A DNA stretch of 64,000 bases from Rhodoferax sp. PAMC 29310 (lineage in GTDB: Bacteria > Pseudomonadota > Gammaproteobacteria > Burkholderiales > Burkholderiaceae_C), in contig NZ_CP072852.1 in the NCBI RefSeq assembly GCF_017948265.1, forward strand, positions 3,410,001-3,474,000. Reading direction: 5' to 3'. The position numbers were made by a program, and so were the translations under genes. Within the stretch, counting starts at the first letter, position 1; every line of letters begins with the position of its first letter. Of this stretch, positions 15,705-25,256 are shown piece after piece. The notes below the pieces were generated by a model. That model saw nothing but the letters and a program-made list of their open reading frames with translations. It made no database searches and had not been told where the DNA came from.

Positions 15705-16493
15705 CTATTTCCCTAATAGTCGGGATATTAAACCGCGCTTGTCTGATCCGCCGCTGACTTGTACCAGCAGTACCGAAATATTGTCTCGGCCACCCTTGAC
15801 ATTGGCCAGCGCAACAAGGCTGGAGGCTTTGCCTTCAAGCGGTTCCTCATTTTGCAGGATTTCACGAATTTCTTCCTCAAAGATCATGTCCGAGAGCCCA
15901 TCGGAGCACAGCAGGTACAGGTCATTCGAATGAACCTCATGCTGAGCCAAGTCAAGCAGAACAGTATCCTCAACGCCCAACGCTCGGGTGACCAGGTTTT
16001 TATTGGGTGAAGATGCTGCCTGCAGCGGGGTCATCAAACCGGCATCAATCTGCTCTTGCAAAAAAGAGTGGTCTTTGGTGATTCTCTCGCAAACGCCGTC
16101 TCGCAGTCGGTAGCAACGCGAGTCGCCGACATGTCCGAGCAGTAAACGCTCGCCCAGAAATACGCAGAGGACCAGCGTCGTTCCCATGCCCGAGTAGGGT
16201 GGGTTGGCGATAGCCGATTTGTAGATCGCTAGGTTGGTGTTGTGAACGCAAATTTCCATGGCCCGCTTTAACTGGGCGGGTTGTGCCAAAGCGCCCGCTT
16301 CAGACAGCCACTTTGTCAGCTCTGTTTTGATGAACGCGGTGGCCATGCCGCTTGCCACTTCGCCGGCGTTGTAACCACCCATACCATCGGCCAAAACTCC
16401 CACAGACGTTTTTACGTCGAAGGCGACAGCATCTTCGTTCTTCTGACGAACTCGTCCGGCGTCGGTTTGCGCGCAAAAATGGTATTGCATCAT
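15705..16493 (-). CDS. PP2C-family Ser/Thr protein phosphatase
   Basis: Protein of 262 residues, typical for bacterial Stp1/PppA-type PP2C phosphatases. Metal-binding and catalytic motifs are visible: DAGRVRQKNED near residue 11, ADGMGGYNAGEVAS near 36, GHVGDSRCYRLRDG, CSDGLSDMI and GGRDNISVLLV. It should remove phosphate from Ser/Thr in the cytoplasm, opposing a kinase encoded elsewhere. It is the first gene of the phosphatase-FHA-ATPase run. Two adjacent ATGs (16493, 16490) are equally possible starts. Confidence 0.9.
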   Translation of the reverse strand: MMQYHFCAQTDAGRVRQKNEDAVAFDVKTSVGVLADGMGGYNAGEVASGMATAFIKTELTKWLSEAGALAQPAQLKRAMEICVHNTNLAIYKSAIANPPYSGMGTTLVLCVFLGERLLLGHVGDSRCYRLRDGVCERITKDHSFLQEQIDAGLMTPLQAASSPNKNLVTRALGVEDTVLLDLAQHEVHSNDLYLLCSDGLSDMIFEEEIREILQNEEPLEGKASSLVALANVKGGRDNISVLLVQVSGGSDKRGLISRLLGK

Positions 16494-16547
16494 GTCACGG
16501 GCTTGTATAAGGATCAGGGGCTAACAAGCTCATAATAGCGCCCAAAA

Positions 16548-17258
16548 TCAGTCGGGGCTGGTAGTGCCATTTTGGCGAGCCTGATTTTTCAGCAGGGATC
16601 CCACCAAAAATACGCCCAGAGCACCGGCGACTCCCAGTCCATAGTTCCATGCTGAGGTTTGTGGCAACCAATCTGTGACTGCCGGATCGGTGTGCGCCAT
16701 GGTGCCTGCGATCCATCCCAGCAGCATGCCGCCAGCGGTGATGATCAGAGGGAATCGATCCATCAGCTTCAATACCAGCTGACTGCCCCAGACGATGATC
16801 GGAATACTGACCAGCAAACCAAAAATAACCAGTGGCATTTGGTGTTGAGCGCCGGCTCCAGTGGCCACCCCCGCAATGGCAATGACGTTGTCGACACTCA
16901 TGACCAAGTCTGCAATGATGACGGTCTTGACCGCTGCCCATAATTTGTCGCTGCCCTGAATGCTGGAGTGCTCATCATCCTCAGGCACCAATAATTTGAC
17001 ACCAATCCATAGCAACAGCGCCGCACCGACCAGTTTCAAAAATGGCAGCTGGAGCAAGGTCAGCGCGAAGGCAATCAGAATGACCCGCAGCACGATGGCG
17101 CCAGCCGTTCCCCAAAGAATCCCTTTGGTGCGCAATTTGGGGGGGAGTTGGCGACAGGCCAGCGCAATCACCACGGCGTTGTCGCCACCCAGCAAGATGT
17201 CGATCATGATGATCTGGCCAACGGCGACCCAAAATTGGGCGGTTAGGAATTCTTCCAC
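16548..17258 (-). CDS. TerC family integral membrane protein (YjbE/YkoY type)
   Basis: Protein of about 236 residues with seven hydrophobic segments and two TerC repeats: IDILLGGDNAVVIALACR near the N-terminus and DLVMSVDNVIAIAGVA past the middle, each with membrane-embedded acidic residues. The family is linked to metal ion export. GTG 17258, preceded by GAGAAAG, is chosen; the frame stays open to a TTG at 17297 but that lies next to the sucD terminator. Unlike the other TerC gene at 4736 no riboswitch is visible upstream. Confidence 0.85.
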   Translation of the reverse strand: MEEFLTAQFWVAVGQIIMIDILLGGDNAVVIALACRQLPPKLRTKGILWGTAGAIVLRVILIAFALTLLQLPFLKLVGAALLLWIGVKLLVPEDDEHSSIQGSDKLWAAVKTVIIADLVMSVDNVIAIAGVATGAGAQHQMPLVIFGLLVSIPIIVWGSQLVLKLMDRFPLIITAGGMLLGWIAGTMAHTDPAVTDWLPQTSAWNYGLGVAGALGVFLVGSLLKNQARQNGTTSPD

Positions 17259-17298
17259 GGGAACTTTCTCTATGGAGTGAGGGCTGAAGACAAACAAG

Positions 17299-17330
17299 AA
17301 AGCCGGACTTCCCGCGGGAAGTCCGGCTTT
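17299..17330 (-). terminator. sucCD terminator
   Basis: A perfect 32-base palindrome with arms AAAGCCGGACTTCCCG and its complement, followed on the minus strand by TTTCTTGTTTG. It sits 43 bases after sucD. Confidence 0.85.
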
Positions 17331-17372
17331 GTATTGTAGGCAGCGACCCGTCGATGGGTCGCTGGCTTGCCT

Positions 17373-18266
17373 TTACAGCAAGGCTTTGAGCAGCTTCGCC
17401 ATCTCGGAAGGATTACGTGTGATTGTGAAACCACACTCTTCCATGACTGCCAACTTGGCATCGGCTGTATCCGCACCGCCGGAAATCAAGGCACCGGCGT
17501 GACCCATGCGCTTGCCCGCAGGGGCTGTCACGCCAGCGATGAAGCCCACAATAGGCTTTTTCATGTTGAGTTTGCACCAACGAGCGGCTTCCGCTTCGTC
17601 CGGTCCGCCGATTTCGCCAATCATGATGACGGCATCGGTGTCCGGGTCTTCGTTGAAGGCTTGCATGATGTCAATGTGCTTCAGGCCATTGATGGGGTCG
17701 CCACCAATACCGACCGCAGTGGACTGGCCCAGACCGATTTCAGTCAATTGCGCCACTGCCTCATAGGTCAGCGTACCGGAGCGGCTGACCACGCCAATGC
17801 GACCTTTGCGGTGAATGTGGCCAGGCATGATGCCAATCTTGATCTCGTCAGGCGTGATCAAGCCAGGGCAGTTAGGCCCGAGCAACAGGGTTTTCTTGCC
17901 GCCAGCCGCTTCTTTGGCGCGCATTTTGTTGCGCAGTTCCAGCATGTCGCGGACAGGGATGCCTTCGGTGATGCAGATGGCCAGATCCAGATCGGCCTCA
18001 ACGGCCTCCCAGATCGCGGCAGCTGCGCCAGCCGGTGGCACGTAGATCACGGACACAGTCGCGCCGGTGTCTTTGGCCGCTTCTGACACGGAGGCAAAAA
18101 TGGGGATGCCAAAAATGGACTCGCCCGCCTTCTTGGGGTTCACACCCGCGACGAAGCATTCCTTGCCGTTGGCGTATTCCTGGCACTTTTCAGTGTGGAA
18201 TTGACCGGTCTTGCCGGTGATGCCTTGGGTGATGACCTTGGTGTCTTTATTGATGAGGATCGACAT
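17373..18266 (-). CDS. sucD: succinyl-CoA synthetase alpha subunit
   Basis: Protein of 297 residues. It forms the CoA-binding alpha subunit of the TCA-cycle enzyme that interconverts succinyl-CoA and succinate with nucleotide phosphorylation. Motifs are ITGKTGQFHTEKC for CoA binding, GGDPINGLKHIDIM and the phospho-histidine loop RMGHAGALISGGADT near residue 245. It follows sucC by 11 bases in one operon. Length matches the family. Confidence 0.96.
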   Translation of the reverse strand: MSILINKDTKVITQGITGKTGQFHTEKCQEYANGKECFVAGVNPKKAGESIFGIPIFASVSEAAKDTGATVSVIYVPPAGAAAAIWEAVEADLDLAICITEGIPVRDMLELRNKMRAKEAAGGKKTLLLGPNCPGLITPDEIKIGIMPGHIHRKGRIGVVSRSGTLTYEAVAQLTEIGLGQSTAVGIGGDPINGLKHIDIMQAFNEDPDTDAVIMIGEIGGPDEAEAARWCKLNMKKPIVGFIAGVTAPAGKRMGHAGALISGGADTADAKLAVMEECGFTITRNPSEMAKLLKALL

Positions 18267-18277
18267 GGTTCTTTTCC

Positions 18278-19447
18278 TTACGCAGCAGCTTTTACGGCAG
18301 CCACCACTTTTTCGGCGGCATCGGCCATGGTGTCAGCGCTGATGATGGGCAGACCGGACTCGGCCAGCATTTTCTTGCCCAACACTTCGTTGGTGCCTTT
18401 CATGCGCACGACCAGCGGCACATTGAGGTTGGTGGCCTTGCAGGCCGTGATCACGCCAGTGGCAATGGTGTCGCACTTCATGATGCCGCCAAAGATGTTG
18501 ACCAAAATGGCCTTGACCTTGGGGTTTTTCAGCATGATCTTGAACGCTTCGGTGACCTTCTCTGGGGTGGCGCCGCCGCCGACGTCCAGGAAGTTGGCTG
18601 GCTCAGCGCCAAACAGCTTGATGGTGTCCATGGTCGCCATGGCCAGGCCAGCACCGTTCACCAGACAGCCAATGTCGCCGTCCAGGCTGATGTAGGCCAG
18701 GTCAAACTTGCTGGCTTCGACTTCAGCAGGGTCTTCTTCGTCCAGATCGCGGTAGGCCACGATCTCTGGGTGGCGGAACAGCGCGTTGGCGTCAAAGTTG
18801 AACTTGGCGTCAATGGCTTTGATGCCGCCGTTGCCTTCGAGAATCAGGGGATTGATTTCCACCAACGACGCGTCGGTGTCCATGTAAACCTTGTACAGCT
18901 TTTGCAGCACGTCCATGCACTGAGCAACCGAGCCTTCGGGCACGCCAATGGCTTCAGCGAGCATTTTGGCTTGTGCGTCGGTCAGACCGAGGGCTGGGTC
19001 GACGAATTCAGTGATGATTTTCTCGGGAGTGGAGTGGGCCACTTCCTCGATGTCCATGCCGCCTTCAGACGAGACGATGAACGCCACGCGCTGAGTAGCG
19101 CGATCGGTCACGGCGGACACGTAGTATTCTTTTTTGATGTCGGCGCCGTCTTCGATCAACAGGCGGCGAACCTTTTGACCTTCTGGGCCGGTCTGGTGAG
19201 TGATGAGCTGCATGCCCAAGATCTCGCCAGCAATTTTTGACACTTCTTCAATCGAGCGGGCCAGCTTGACGCCGCCACCCTTGCCGCGGCCGCCCGCGTG
19301 AATTTGTGCCTTGACCACCCACACTGGGCCGCCCAGTTTTTGAGCGGCTTCGACAGCCTCTTGAACGGTGAATGCCGGGATGCCGCGAGGCACCGGTACA
19401 CCAGCTTGGCGCAAGATTTCCTTGCCTTGGTATTCGTGAATCTTCAT
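18278..19447 (-). CDS. sucC: succinyl-CoA synthetase beta subunit
   Basis: Protein of 389 residues with the N-terminal ATP-grasp domain ([31 protein letters not shown]) and the C-terminal nucleotide- and succinate-binding part ([28 protein letters not shown]). It is the first gene of sucCD and is divergent from argC across a 189-bp region that must hold both promoters. Confidence 0.96.
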   Translation of the reverse strand: MKIHEYQGKEILRQAGVPVPRGIPAFTVQEAVEAAQKLGGPVWVVKAQIHAGGRGKGGGVKLARSIEEVSKIAGEILGMQLITHQTGPEGQKVRRLLIEDGADIKKEYYVSAVTDRATQRVAFIVSSEGGMDIEEVAHSTPEKIITEFVDPALGLTDAQAKMLAEAIGVPEGSVAQCMDVLQKLYKVYMDTDASLVEINPLILEGNGGIKAIDAKFNFDANALFRHPEIVAYRDLDEEDPAEVEASKFDLAYISLDGDIGCLVNGAGLAMATMDTIKLFGAEPANFLDVGGGATPEKVTEAFKIMLKNPKVKAILVNIFGGIMKCDTIATGVITACKATNLNVPLVVRMKGTNEVLGKKMLAESGLPIISADTMADAAEKVVAAVKAAA

Positions 19448-19636
19448 GAGGGCTCTCTCAGGAATGGAGGATGGTGATCCGGTGATGCCGCTTGGTAGAG
19501 CGCAGCCACCGGTACTTTTTCAGCGTGAAACTGTATCATGTTGCAACGCACCAAAACAAAATGGTCGGGCGCGGTTCGCACAATGCGCTATTGTAAGGAT
19601 GCCCCCCTGTACTGAAACTGACGAGAAAGGCCCCCC

Positions 19637-20575
19637 ATGCATAAAGTATTCATTGACGGCGAAGCAGGCACCACCGGCTTGCAGATTCGGGAGCGTCTGC
19701 AGACCATGTCGGAGATCGAGTTGGTCAGCATTGACCCCGCGCTGCGCAAGGATGCCGCCGCCAAAGAAGCGCTGATGGCGCAGGTGGACATGGTCATTCT
19801 CTGTCTGCATGACGATGCCGCCATTGAATCCGTGGCGATGGTCGATCGTATTGCCGCCACCTCCGGCCAGGCGGGCCCCAAGATCATTGACGCGTCCACG
19901 GCGCACCGTACCCACCCCGATTGGGTTTTTGGTTTCCCTGAGTTGGCGCCCGGCCATGCCAAGCGGGTCGCAGAGTCGCGCCGGGTGGCCAACCCGGGTT
20001 GCTACGCCACTGGCGCCATTGCCCTGTTGCGCCCCTTGGTCGAGACGGGGCTAATCCCCGCAGACTTCTCTGTTTGCCTGCCGTCCGTCAGTGGTTATTC
20101 GGGGGGTGGCCGGCCCATGATTGAGGCTTACGAGAAGGGCGAGGCGCCCGCGTTTGAATTGTATGGCTTGGGCTTGAAGCACAAGCACCTGCCTGAAATC
20201 ATGAAATACACCGGCTTGACGCGCCGTCCGGTGTTTGTTCCCTCGGTGGGAAACTTCCGCCAGGGCATGCTGGTTGCACTGCCGCTGGATCTGGAGGCTT
20301 TGCCCGGTAAGCCCAGCGCCAAAGATTTGCATGACGCGCTGGCCAAGCATTACGCTGGCAGCGAGTGGGTCACAGTGGAAGCCGCTACTGCGGACAACAA
20401 GCTGGACGCCGTGGCCTTGGCAGACACCAACAAACTGGAGTTGCGTGTGTTTGCCAACACCGACCCACATGATGGCTTCCGCCACGCGCTCTTGGTCGCC
20501 CGTTTGGACAATCTGGGCAAAGGAGCCAGTGGCGCTGCCGTGCAAAACATGCAGCTCATGCTCGGGTTGAAATAA
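19637..20575 (+). CDS. argC: N-acetyl-gamma-glutamyl-phosphate reductase, type 2
   Basis: Protein of 312 residues, the shorter type-2 ArgC. It reduces N-acetylglutamyl-phosphate to the semialdehyde with NADPH in arginine synthesis. The N-terminal nucleotide motif is [15 protein letters not shown]; the catalytic Cys122 is in [22 protein letters not shown] and HKHLPEI are further family marks. It stands alone, with sucC divergent and recX convergent; a mini-repeat follows the stop codon. Confidence 0.95.
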   Translation: MHKVFIDGEAGTTGLQIRERLQTMSEIELVSIDPALRKDAAAKEALMAQVDMVILCLHDDAAIESVAMVDRIAATSGQAGPKIIDASTAHRTHPDWVFGFPELAPGHAKRVAESRRVANPGCYATGAIALLRPLVETGLIPADFSVCLPSVSGYSGGGRPMIEAYEKGEAPAFELYGLGLKHKHLPEIMKYTGLTRRPVFVPSVGNFRQGMLVALPLDLEALPGKPSAKDLHDALAKHYAGSEWVTVEAATADNKLDAVALADTNKLELRVFANTDPHDGFRHALLVARLDNLGKGASGAAVQNMQLMLGLK

Positions 20576-20581
20576 AACGAA

Positions 20582-20643
20582 TTGCTATGATTTGAGTAGC
20601 GTATTAAGCATATTTTTAGAGCGCTAGAGGCCGATTTGATGCC
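20582..20643 (+). repeat. mini-repeat between argC and recX
   Basis: TTGCTATGATTTGAGTAGCG, an A/T-rich centre, then AGAGCGCTAGAGGCCGATTT. This is one of the best-conserved copies in the window. It fills the whole gap between the convergent argC and recX genes and could act as a shared 3' structure. Confidence 0.8.
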
Positions 20644-21095
20644 TAAAAATCATCTACCTTGCCGCCCACCACCCGGCGAATCACCTCGGTGTTGAAACCC
20701 CGCGTGGCCAAAAAACGCATTTGGCGCGCGGCCTCCTTGGCGTCGGTTGGGGGTTCCCCAAATTTTCGGCGCCAGACTTCTTGGGCCCGTTCGCGCTCTG
20801 TGCGCTGCAGGCCAGCCAGTGCATCTGCCACGGCGCCGGCGTCCAGCCCCTTGCTTTGCAGCTCCTGCTTGATGCGTGCAGTGCCCAACTTTGCTGAGCG
20901 CCGGTGCAAGACGGATTCAATCACCCGTGCCTCACTGATGAAGTCCTTGGCTTGCAACTCGTCCAGCGCTTTGGTCAAAGTGCCTTCTTCTTCCTCAAAG
21001 CGGGCGAGCTTGCGCTCCAACTCCATCCGGGAGTGTTCCCGGGTGCTGAGCAGCCGCAAGGCGCGGCCTTTGAGTGAAGGTTGGGCGAACGACAT
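20643..21095 (-). CDS. recX: recombination regulator RecX
   Basis: Protein of 150 residues, helical, of the RecX family that binds RecA filaments and limits their activity. Typical features are GRALRLLSTREHSRMELERKL at the N-terminus, DFISEARVIESVLHRR in the centre and QMRFLATRGFNTEVIRRVV near the end. It lies directly downstream of recA on the same strand, the usual arrangement, with a 91-bp gap that holds a partial mini-repeat. Confidence 0.92.
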   Translation of the reverse strand: MSFAQPSLKGRALRLLSTREHSRMELERKLARFEEEEGTLTKALDELQAKDFISEARVIESVLHRRSAKLGTARIKQELQSKGLDAGAVADALAGLQRTERERAQEVWRRKFGEPPTDAKEAARQMRFLATRGFNTEVIRRVVGGKVDDF

Positions 21096-21150
21096 GGGTG
21101 CGAGTGGCTTGAGATCAATACGGCAGAGAAGTCAAGCCGGCAGCATATAT

Positions 21151-21184
21151 TTGCTACTGACTTGATAGCTGCTTGCGTAAGCTA
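21151..21184 (+). repeat. partial mini-repeat between recA and recX
   Basis: TTGCTACTGACTTGATAGCT followed by GCTTGCG matches only the left half of the repeat seen at 20582; the GCGCTAGAGGCC end is missing. Confidence 0.5.
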
Positions 21185-21186
21185 AA

Positions 21187-22275
21187 TCAGGGCTTTGCTT
21201 CCTTTTTGCTTGCGGCCTTGGTCTTGGTCTCTGGTACATCCTCTCCTGGCACCAGAGGGATGCCTAGCGACGCCCGGACCTTGTTTTCAATCTCACGCGA
21301 CAGACCGGGGTTTTCACGCAGAAACTCTCTGGCGTTGTCGCGGCCCTGGCCGATTTTTTCGCCGTTGTAGGCGTACCAGGCGCCTGACTTTTCGAGGATA
21401 TTGGCGTTGACGCCCATGTCGATGATCTCGCCGTGGCGGCTGATGCCCTCGCCAAACAGAATGTCGAATTCGGCTGTTTTGAACGGGGACGCTACCTTGT
21501 TCTTGACGACTTTGACCTTGGTCTCATTGCCAATGGCTTCGTCGCCCTTCTTGATGGTGCCGGTGCGGCGAATGTCCAGACGAACCGAGGCGTAGAACTT
21601 CAGCGCATTGCCGCCGGTGGTGGTTTCTGGCGAGCCAAACATCACGCCAATCTTCATCCGGATCTGGTTGATGAAAATCACCATGCAATTGGTTTTCTTG
21701 ATGTGGGCGGTGAGCTTGCGCAGCGCCTGGCTCATCAAACGCGCTTGCAGGCCGGGCAAAGAGTCGCCCATCTCGCCCTCCAGCTCCGCCTTGGGTGTGA
21801 GGGCGGCGACAGAGTCGACCACGATCAAATCCACTGCGCCGGAGCGCACCAGACTGTCCACAATCTCCAGCGCCTGCTCGCCGGTGTCAGGCTGGCTGAT
21901 CAGCAGGTCTTGCAGGTTCACGCCTAATTTTTGCGCGTATTGAATGTCCAGCGCGTGCTCTGCGTCGACGAAGGCGCATTGGCCGCCAATTTTTTGCATT
22001 TCTGCAATCACCTGCAGGGTCAAGGTGGTTTTGCCCGAGGACTCAGGGCCATAAATTTCAACCACCCGGCCGCGTGGCAAGCCACCGACGCCCAGGGCGA
22101 TGTCCAGTCCCAGTGAACCGGTGGACACCACCTGGATGTCTTCAATGACCTCGCCCTCTCCGAGCCGCATGATGGTGCCCTTGCCAAACTGCTTCTCGAT
22201 CTGGGCCAGCGCCACTTGCAGGGCCTTGGCTTTTTCGCTGTTGACGGGGGTGGGGGCTTTAACGGCTGCGTCCAT
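21187..22275 (-). CDS. recA: recombinase RecA
   Basis: Protein of 362 residues. Walker [13 protein letters not shown] is near residue 76, [23 protein letters not shown] is the L1/L2 region, and the acidic/basic C-terminal tail ends in [12 protein letters not shown]. It catalyses homologous strand exchange and triggers LexA self-cleavage. AAGGAG precedes the ATG, and a perfect LexA box lies upstream. recX follows. Confidence 0.98.
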   Translation of the reverse strand: MDAAVKAPTPVNSEKAKALQVALAQIEKQFGKGTIMRLGEGEVIEDIQVVSTGSLGLDIALGVGGLPRGRVVEIYGPESSGKTTLTLQVIAEMQKIGGQCAFVDAEHALDIQYAQKLGVNLQDLLISQPDTGEQALEIVDSLVRSGAVDLIVVDSVAALTPKAELEGEMGDSLPGLQARLMSQALRKLTAHIKKTNCMVIFINQIRMKIGVMFGSPETTTGGNALKFYASVRLDIRRTGTIKKGDEAIGNETKVKVVKNKVASPFKTAEFDILFGEGISRHGEIIDMGVNANILEKSGAWYAYNGEKIGQGRDNAREFLRENPGLSREIENKVRASLGIPLVPGEDVPETKTKAASKKEAKP

Positions 22276-22330
22276 GGAAATCTCCTTGAGAGTAAGTGAA
22301 TAAACGGTTTAATAAATTGGGGTTCATCCT

Positions 22331-22346
22331 CTGTTGTTAACAACAG
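22331..22346. promoter_or_regulatory. LexA box of recA
   Basis: CTGTTGTTAACAACAG is a perfect palindrome matching CTGT-N8-ACAG. It lies 56 bp before the recA start. A second, imperfect site CTGG-N8-ACAG follows at 22348-22363 (plus-strand reading), one base away. Confidence 0.85.
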
Positions 22347-22430
22347 GCTGGATGCTTGAACAGTAGTTTATTCGCATTGGTTGAATGCTGTAAATAGATT
22401 ATTTAGTCAATTTGGATTACTATTTAAAGT

Positions 22431-22955
22431 ATGCCTTCTTCACCTCTGTTACCGCCCGACTACCTTGATGAGTCGGCGCCACCGTCCGTTTCGCCACACG
22501 GGGATGGCTGGCGTCAAGCGCATCTGGGTCATTGGATGAGCCTGGCCTTGCAGCGCTTTGATGCCCGGGTGCTGTCCCTGATGGCGCGCAATGTCCAGGT
22601 GCCCTTGGCGCTGTCCAACCTGGCCGCCCGCGGCCAATTGAGCGCCTCGCATGTTCACATCACTCGCCATTTGGCGCTGGAGGGATCCCGGTTGACCGAC
22701 TTGGCGCAGCGGGCCGGTATGAGCAAACAGGCCATGGGCAAGTTGGTCGACCAGTGCGAGGCCTGGGGTTTGGTCAGCCGCGAAGCCGATGTGCGGGACG
22801 CCCGCGCGGTGCGCATTGCGTTCACGCAAGCAGGGCACGCGTGGCTGCAAGCCTATGGGCAAGCCGTGGCTCAGGCCGAGGAGGAACTGCGGGTTGCCGT
22901 CGGCCCGGATGTGGCCACCGTGATCTCAATCGGGCTGGAAGCCTACGCGGCTTGA
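22431..22955 (+). CDS. MarR family transcriptional regulator
   Basis: Protein of 174 residues with the MarR winged helix: helix-turn-helix around SRLTDLAQRAGMSKQAMGKLVDQCEAWG (residues 85-112) and a wing with READVRDARAVRIAFT. Such proteins are dimeric repressors responding to small ligands. It is divergent from recA and precedes a two-component pair by about 110 bp. An A/T-rich region just upstream has AAATAG...CTATTT half-sites that could be an operator. Target genes are unknown. Confidence 0.85.
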   Translation: MPSSPLLPPDYLDESAPPSVSPHGDGWRQAHLGHWMSLALQRFDARVLSLMARNVQVPLALSNLAARGQLSASHVHITRHLALEGSRLTDLAQRAGMSKQAMGKLVDQCEAWGLVSREADVRDARAVRIAFTQAGHAWLQAYGQAVAQAEEELRVAVGPDVATVISIGLEAYAA

Positions 22956-23067
22956 CTTACCTCAATTTCTGACCAGAAGGTCCAGAAACAGGAGCGGTTG
23001 ACAGGCCTAGAATGGCCCAAACAAAGACGGTAGGCGCCTCGCCTTTACCTACATCAAGGAGACAGTC

Positions 23068-23742
23068 ATGCGAATTCTGATTGCTGAGGATGACCAGGTG
23101 CTGGCCGATGGCCTGCTGAGAACGCTGCGGGGTTCTGGGGCCGCCGTCGACCACGTGGCCAGTGGTACGGAAGCCGACGCGGCACTGATGACCAACACCG
23201 AATTTGACCTGCTGATTCTGGATTTGGGGTTGCCCAAAATGCACGGTCTTGAGGTGTTGAAAAAGCTGCGCGCCCGGGGCTCCGCACTGCCGGTGCTGAT
23301 CTTGACGGCGGCCGACAGTGTCGAAGAGCGGGTCAAGGGCCTGGATTACGGGGCGGACGACTACATGGCCAAGCCCTTTAGCCTGAGTGAGCTCGAAGCC
23401 CGGGTGCGGGCCCTGAGCCGCCGCGGCATGGGGTCGGCCAGTAGCACCATCAAGCATGGCCCACTGGTGTACGACCAGGGCGGCCGGGTGGCAACCATTG
23501 ACGGTGTCATGGTGGAGTTGTCGGCGCGGGAACTGGGTTTGCTGGAGGTGTTGCTACAGCGCACCGGCCGCCTGGTGAGCAAAGACCAGTTGGTCGAGCG
23601 CTTGTGTGAATGGGGCGAAGAGGTCAGCAACAACGCGATTGAGGTCTACATCCACCGCCTGCGCAAGAAGATTGAAAAAGGGCGGATTCGCATCGCCACC
23701 GTGCGCGGGCTGGGCTATTGCCTAGAAAAAATACCTGGCTGA
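23068..23742 (+). CDS. OmpR-family response regulator (TctD/QseB type)
   Basis: Protein of 224 residues. The receiver domain has acidic EDD at residues 7-9, phosphoacceptor Asp52 in LILDLGLPK and the Lys in YMAKPF. A winged-helix DNA-binding domain with VELSARELGLLEVLLQR and EVYIHRLRKKI follows. A ribosome-binding segment AAGGAG lies before the ATG. The sensor kinase gene follows after 39 bp, so the two form a pair. Targets are unknown; TctD-like regulators often control carboxylate uptake. Confidence 0.92.
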   Translation: MRILIAEDDQVLADGLLRTLRGSGAAVDHVASGTEADAALMTNTEFDLLILDLGLPKMHGLEVLKKLRARGSALPVLILTAADSVEERVKGLDYGADDYMAKPFSLSELEARVRALSRRGMGSASSTIKHGPLVYDQGGRVATIDGVMVELSARELGLLEVLLQRTGRLVSKDQLVERLCEWGEEVSNNAIEVYIHRLRKKIEKGRIRIATVRGLGYCLEKIPG

Positions 23743-23781
23743 TGCGGCGCACCCAAGCGTCACCGGTCGTGCGGTGAGGCC

Positions 23782-25248
23782 ATGAATATTTTCCACCGCG
23801 AACAGCGGTCCTTGTTCGGAGAAATCCTGGACTGGATGCTGACCCCCTTGCTGCTGCTGTGGCCGGTCAGCTTGGTGTTGACCTGGCTGATTGCGCAAAG
23901 CATTGCGGGCAAGCCCTTTGACCGGGCGTTGGAGTACAACGTGGCCGCACTGTCCCAGCTGGTCACCGTCAGTCAAAACAAGGTTCAGTTCAATCTGCCG
24001 CTGCCGGCACGGGAGATATTGCGCGCCGGCGACTCCGACATTGTTTATTACCAGGTCCGGGGCGGAAAGGGCGAGTTTTTGAGCGGCGAGCGTGACTTGC
24101 CCCTGCCCTCCGAGGACGAAAAGCTGCTTCTTGACGAGATTCGGATTCGGGAGGATGAGATCAATGGCACCAGCGTCAAGGTGGCCTACACCTGGATTCA
24201 ACTGGAATTGGAGGGGTCCCGCCCGGTGTTGATTCAAGTGGCCGAAACGCTGGAGAAGCGATCAATTTTGGCCACAGAGATTGTCAAAGGCGTGATGCTG
24301 CCGCAATTTGTCATTCTCCCGATGGCGGTGTTGCTGGTCTGGTTGGCGCTGGTGCAGGCGATCAAGCCGCTGAATCAACTGGAGGAACGTATTCGTGCCC
24401 GCAAGCCCGACGACCTGAGCCCGATCGATGCGGAAGCGGTGCCACTGGAGGTAGCACCGTTGGTTGAGTCCGTTAATGACTTGTTGCTGCGCCTTCAGGA
24501 CTCCATTGCCACGCAAAAACGATTTCTGGCCGATGCGGCGCATCAACTGAAGACGCCGTTGGCAGGGTTGCGCATGCAGGCGGATCTTGCGCAGCGGGAA
24601 GGCGCCAATGCCGAGGAGCTCAAACAGTCCCTGCGCCAAATCGGGCGCGCCAGCATTCGGGCCACCCACACGGTCAATCAATTGCTGGCATTGGCACGCG
24701 CGGAAAGCAGTGGTGTGGCCATGCCGCGCAGTCATTGCGACCTGGCCGAACTCACCATGGCGGTGGTGCGTGACTGCGTGCCCCGGGCGATTGAGAAGCA
24801 CATTGACCTGGGTTATGAAGGCACACAGCCTGGCGACAAGGGCGGACAGTTGGCAGGCAACCCCACTCTGATCAAGGAGCTGATCCGCAATCTGGTGGAC
24901 AACGCCATCAACTACACGCCATCCACTCAGGGGCAGCCCGGCGTGATCACAGCACGCGTGCTGGTCGATCCCTTTGGTCACACCTTGGTGTTGCAGGTCG
25001 AAGACTCCGGCCCCGGCGTGCCCTTGGCGGAGCAAGAGTTGGTGTTTCAGCCCTTTTACCGGGCGCTAGGGACCGAGGCGGATGGTTCGGGCCTGGGTTT
25101 GCCCATCGTGATGGAGATCGCCAACCAGCACAACGCCACGGTCAGCCTGGAGGACACCCGGCCAGGCCATGTGAGCCCAGGCGCGCGATTCACCGTTCGC
25201 TTTGTCGCCGAGCCTGGAACCACGGTGGGCGCCACCCTGCCTGTCTAG
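23782..25248 (+). CDS. TctE-type sensor histidine kinase
   Basis: Protein of 488 residues. Two membrane helices (about 15-37 and 175-195) flank a periplasmic 2CSK_N/TctE-like sensor domain. Then come a HAMP-like linker, the H-box ADAAHQLKTPLAG with His254, the N-box RNLVDNAINYT, and the ATP-lid motifs VEDSGPGVP and GSGLGLPIV. It should phosphorylate the regulator encoded just upstream. GAGG precedes the ATG. No transporter gene is next to it, so the stimulus is not evident. Confidence 0.92.
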   Translation: MNIFHREQRSLFGEILDWMLTPLLLLWPVSLVLTWLIAQSIAGKPFDRALEYNVAALSQLVTVSQNKVQFNLPLPAREILRAGDSDIVYYQVRGGKGEFLSGERDLPLPSEDEKLLLDEIRIREDEINGTSVKVAYTWIQLELEGSRPVLIQVAETLEKRSILATEIVKGVMLPQFVILPMAVLLVWLALVQAIKPLNQLEERIRARKPDDLSPIDAEAVPLEVAPLVESVNDLLLRLQDSIATQKRFLADAAHQLKTPLAGLRMQADLAQREGANAEELKQSLRQIGRASIRATHTVNQLLALARAESSGVAMPRSHCDLAELTMAVVRDCVPRAIEKHIDLGYEGTQPGDKGGQLAGNPTLIKELIRNLVDNAINYTPSTQGQPGVITARVLVDPFGHTLVLQVEDSGPGVPLAEQELVFQPFYRALGTEADGSGLGLPIVMEIANQHNATVSLEDTRPGHVSPGARFTVRFVAEPGTTVGATLPV

Positions 25249-25256
25249 ATCAAGGA

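Noticed and set aside
17331..17372. Riboswitch for the second TerC gene
   Set aside because: The upstream region is the sucD 3' end and terminator; neither GGGGAGTAG nor GACCTTTG blocks are present.
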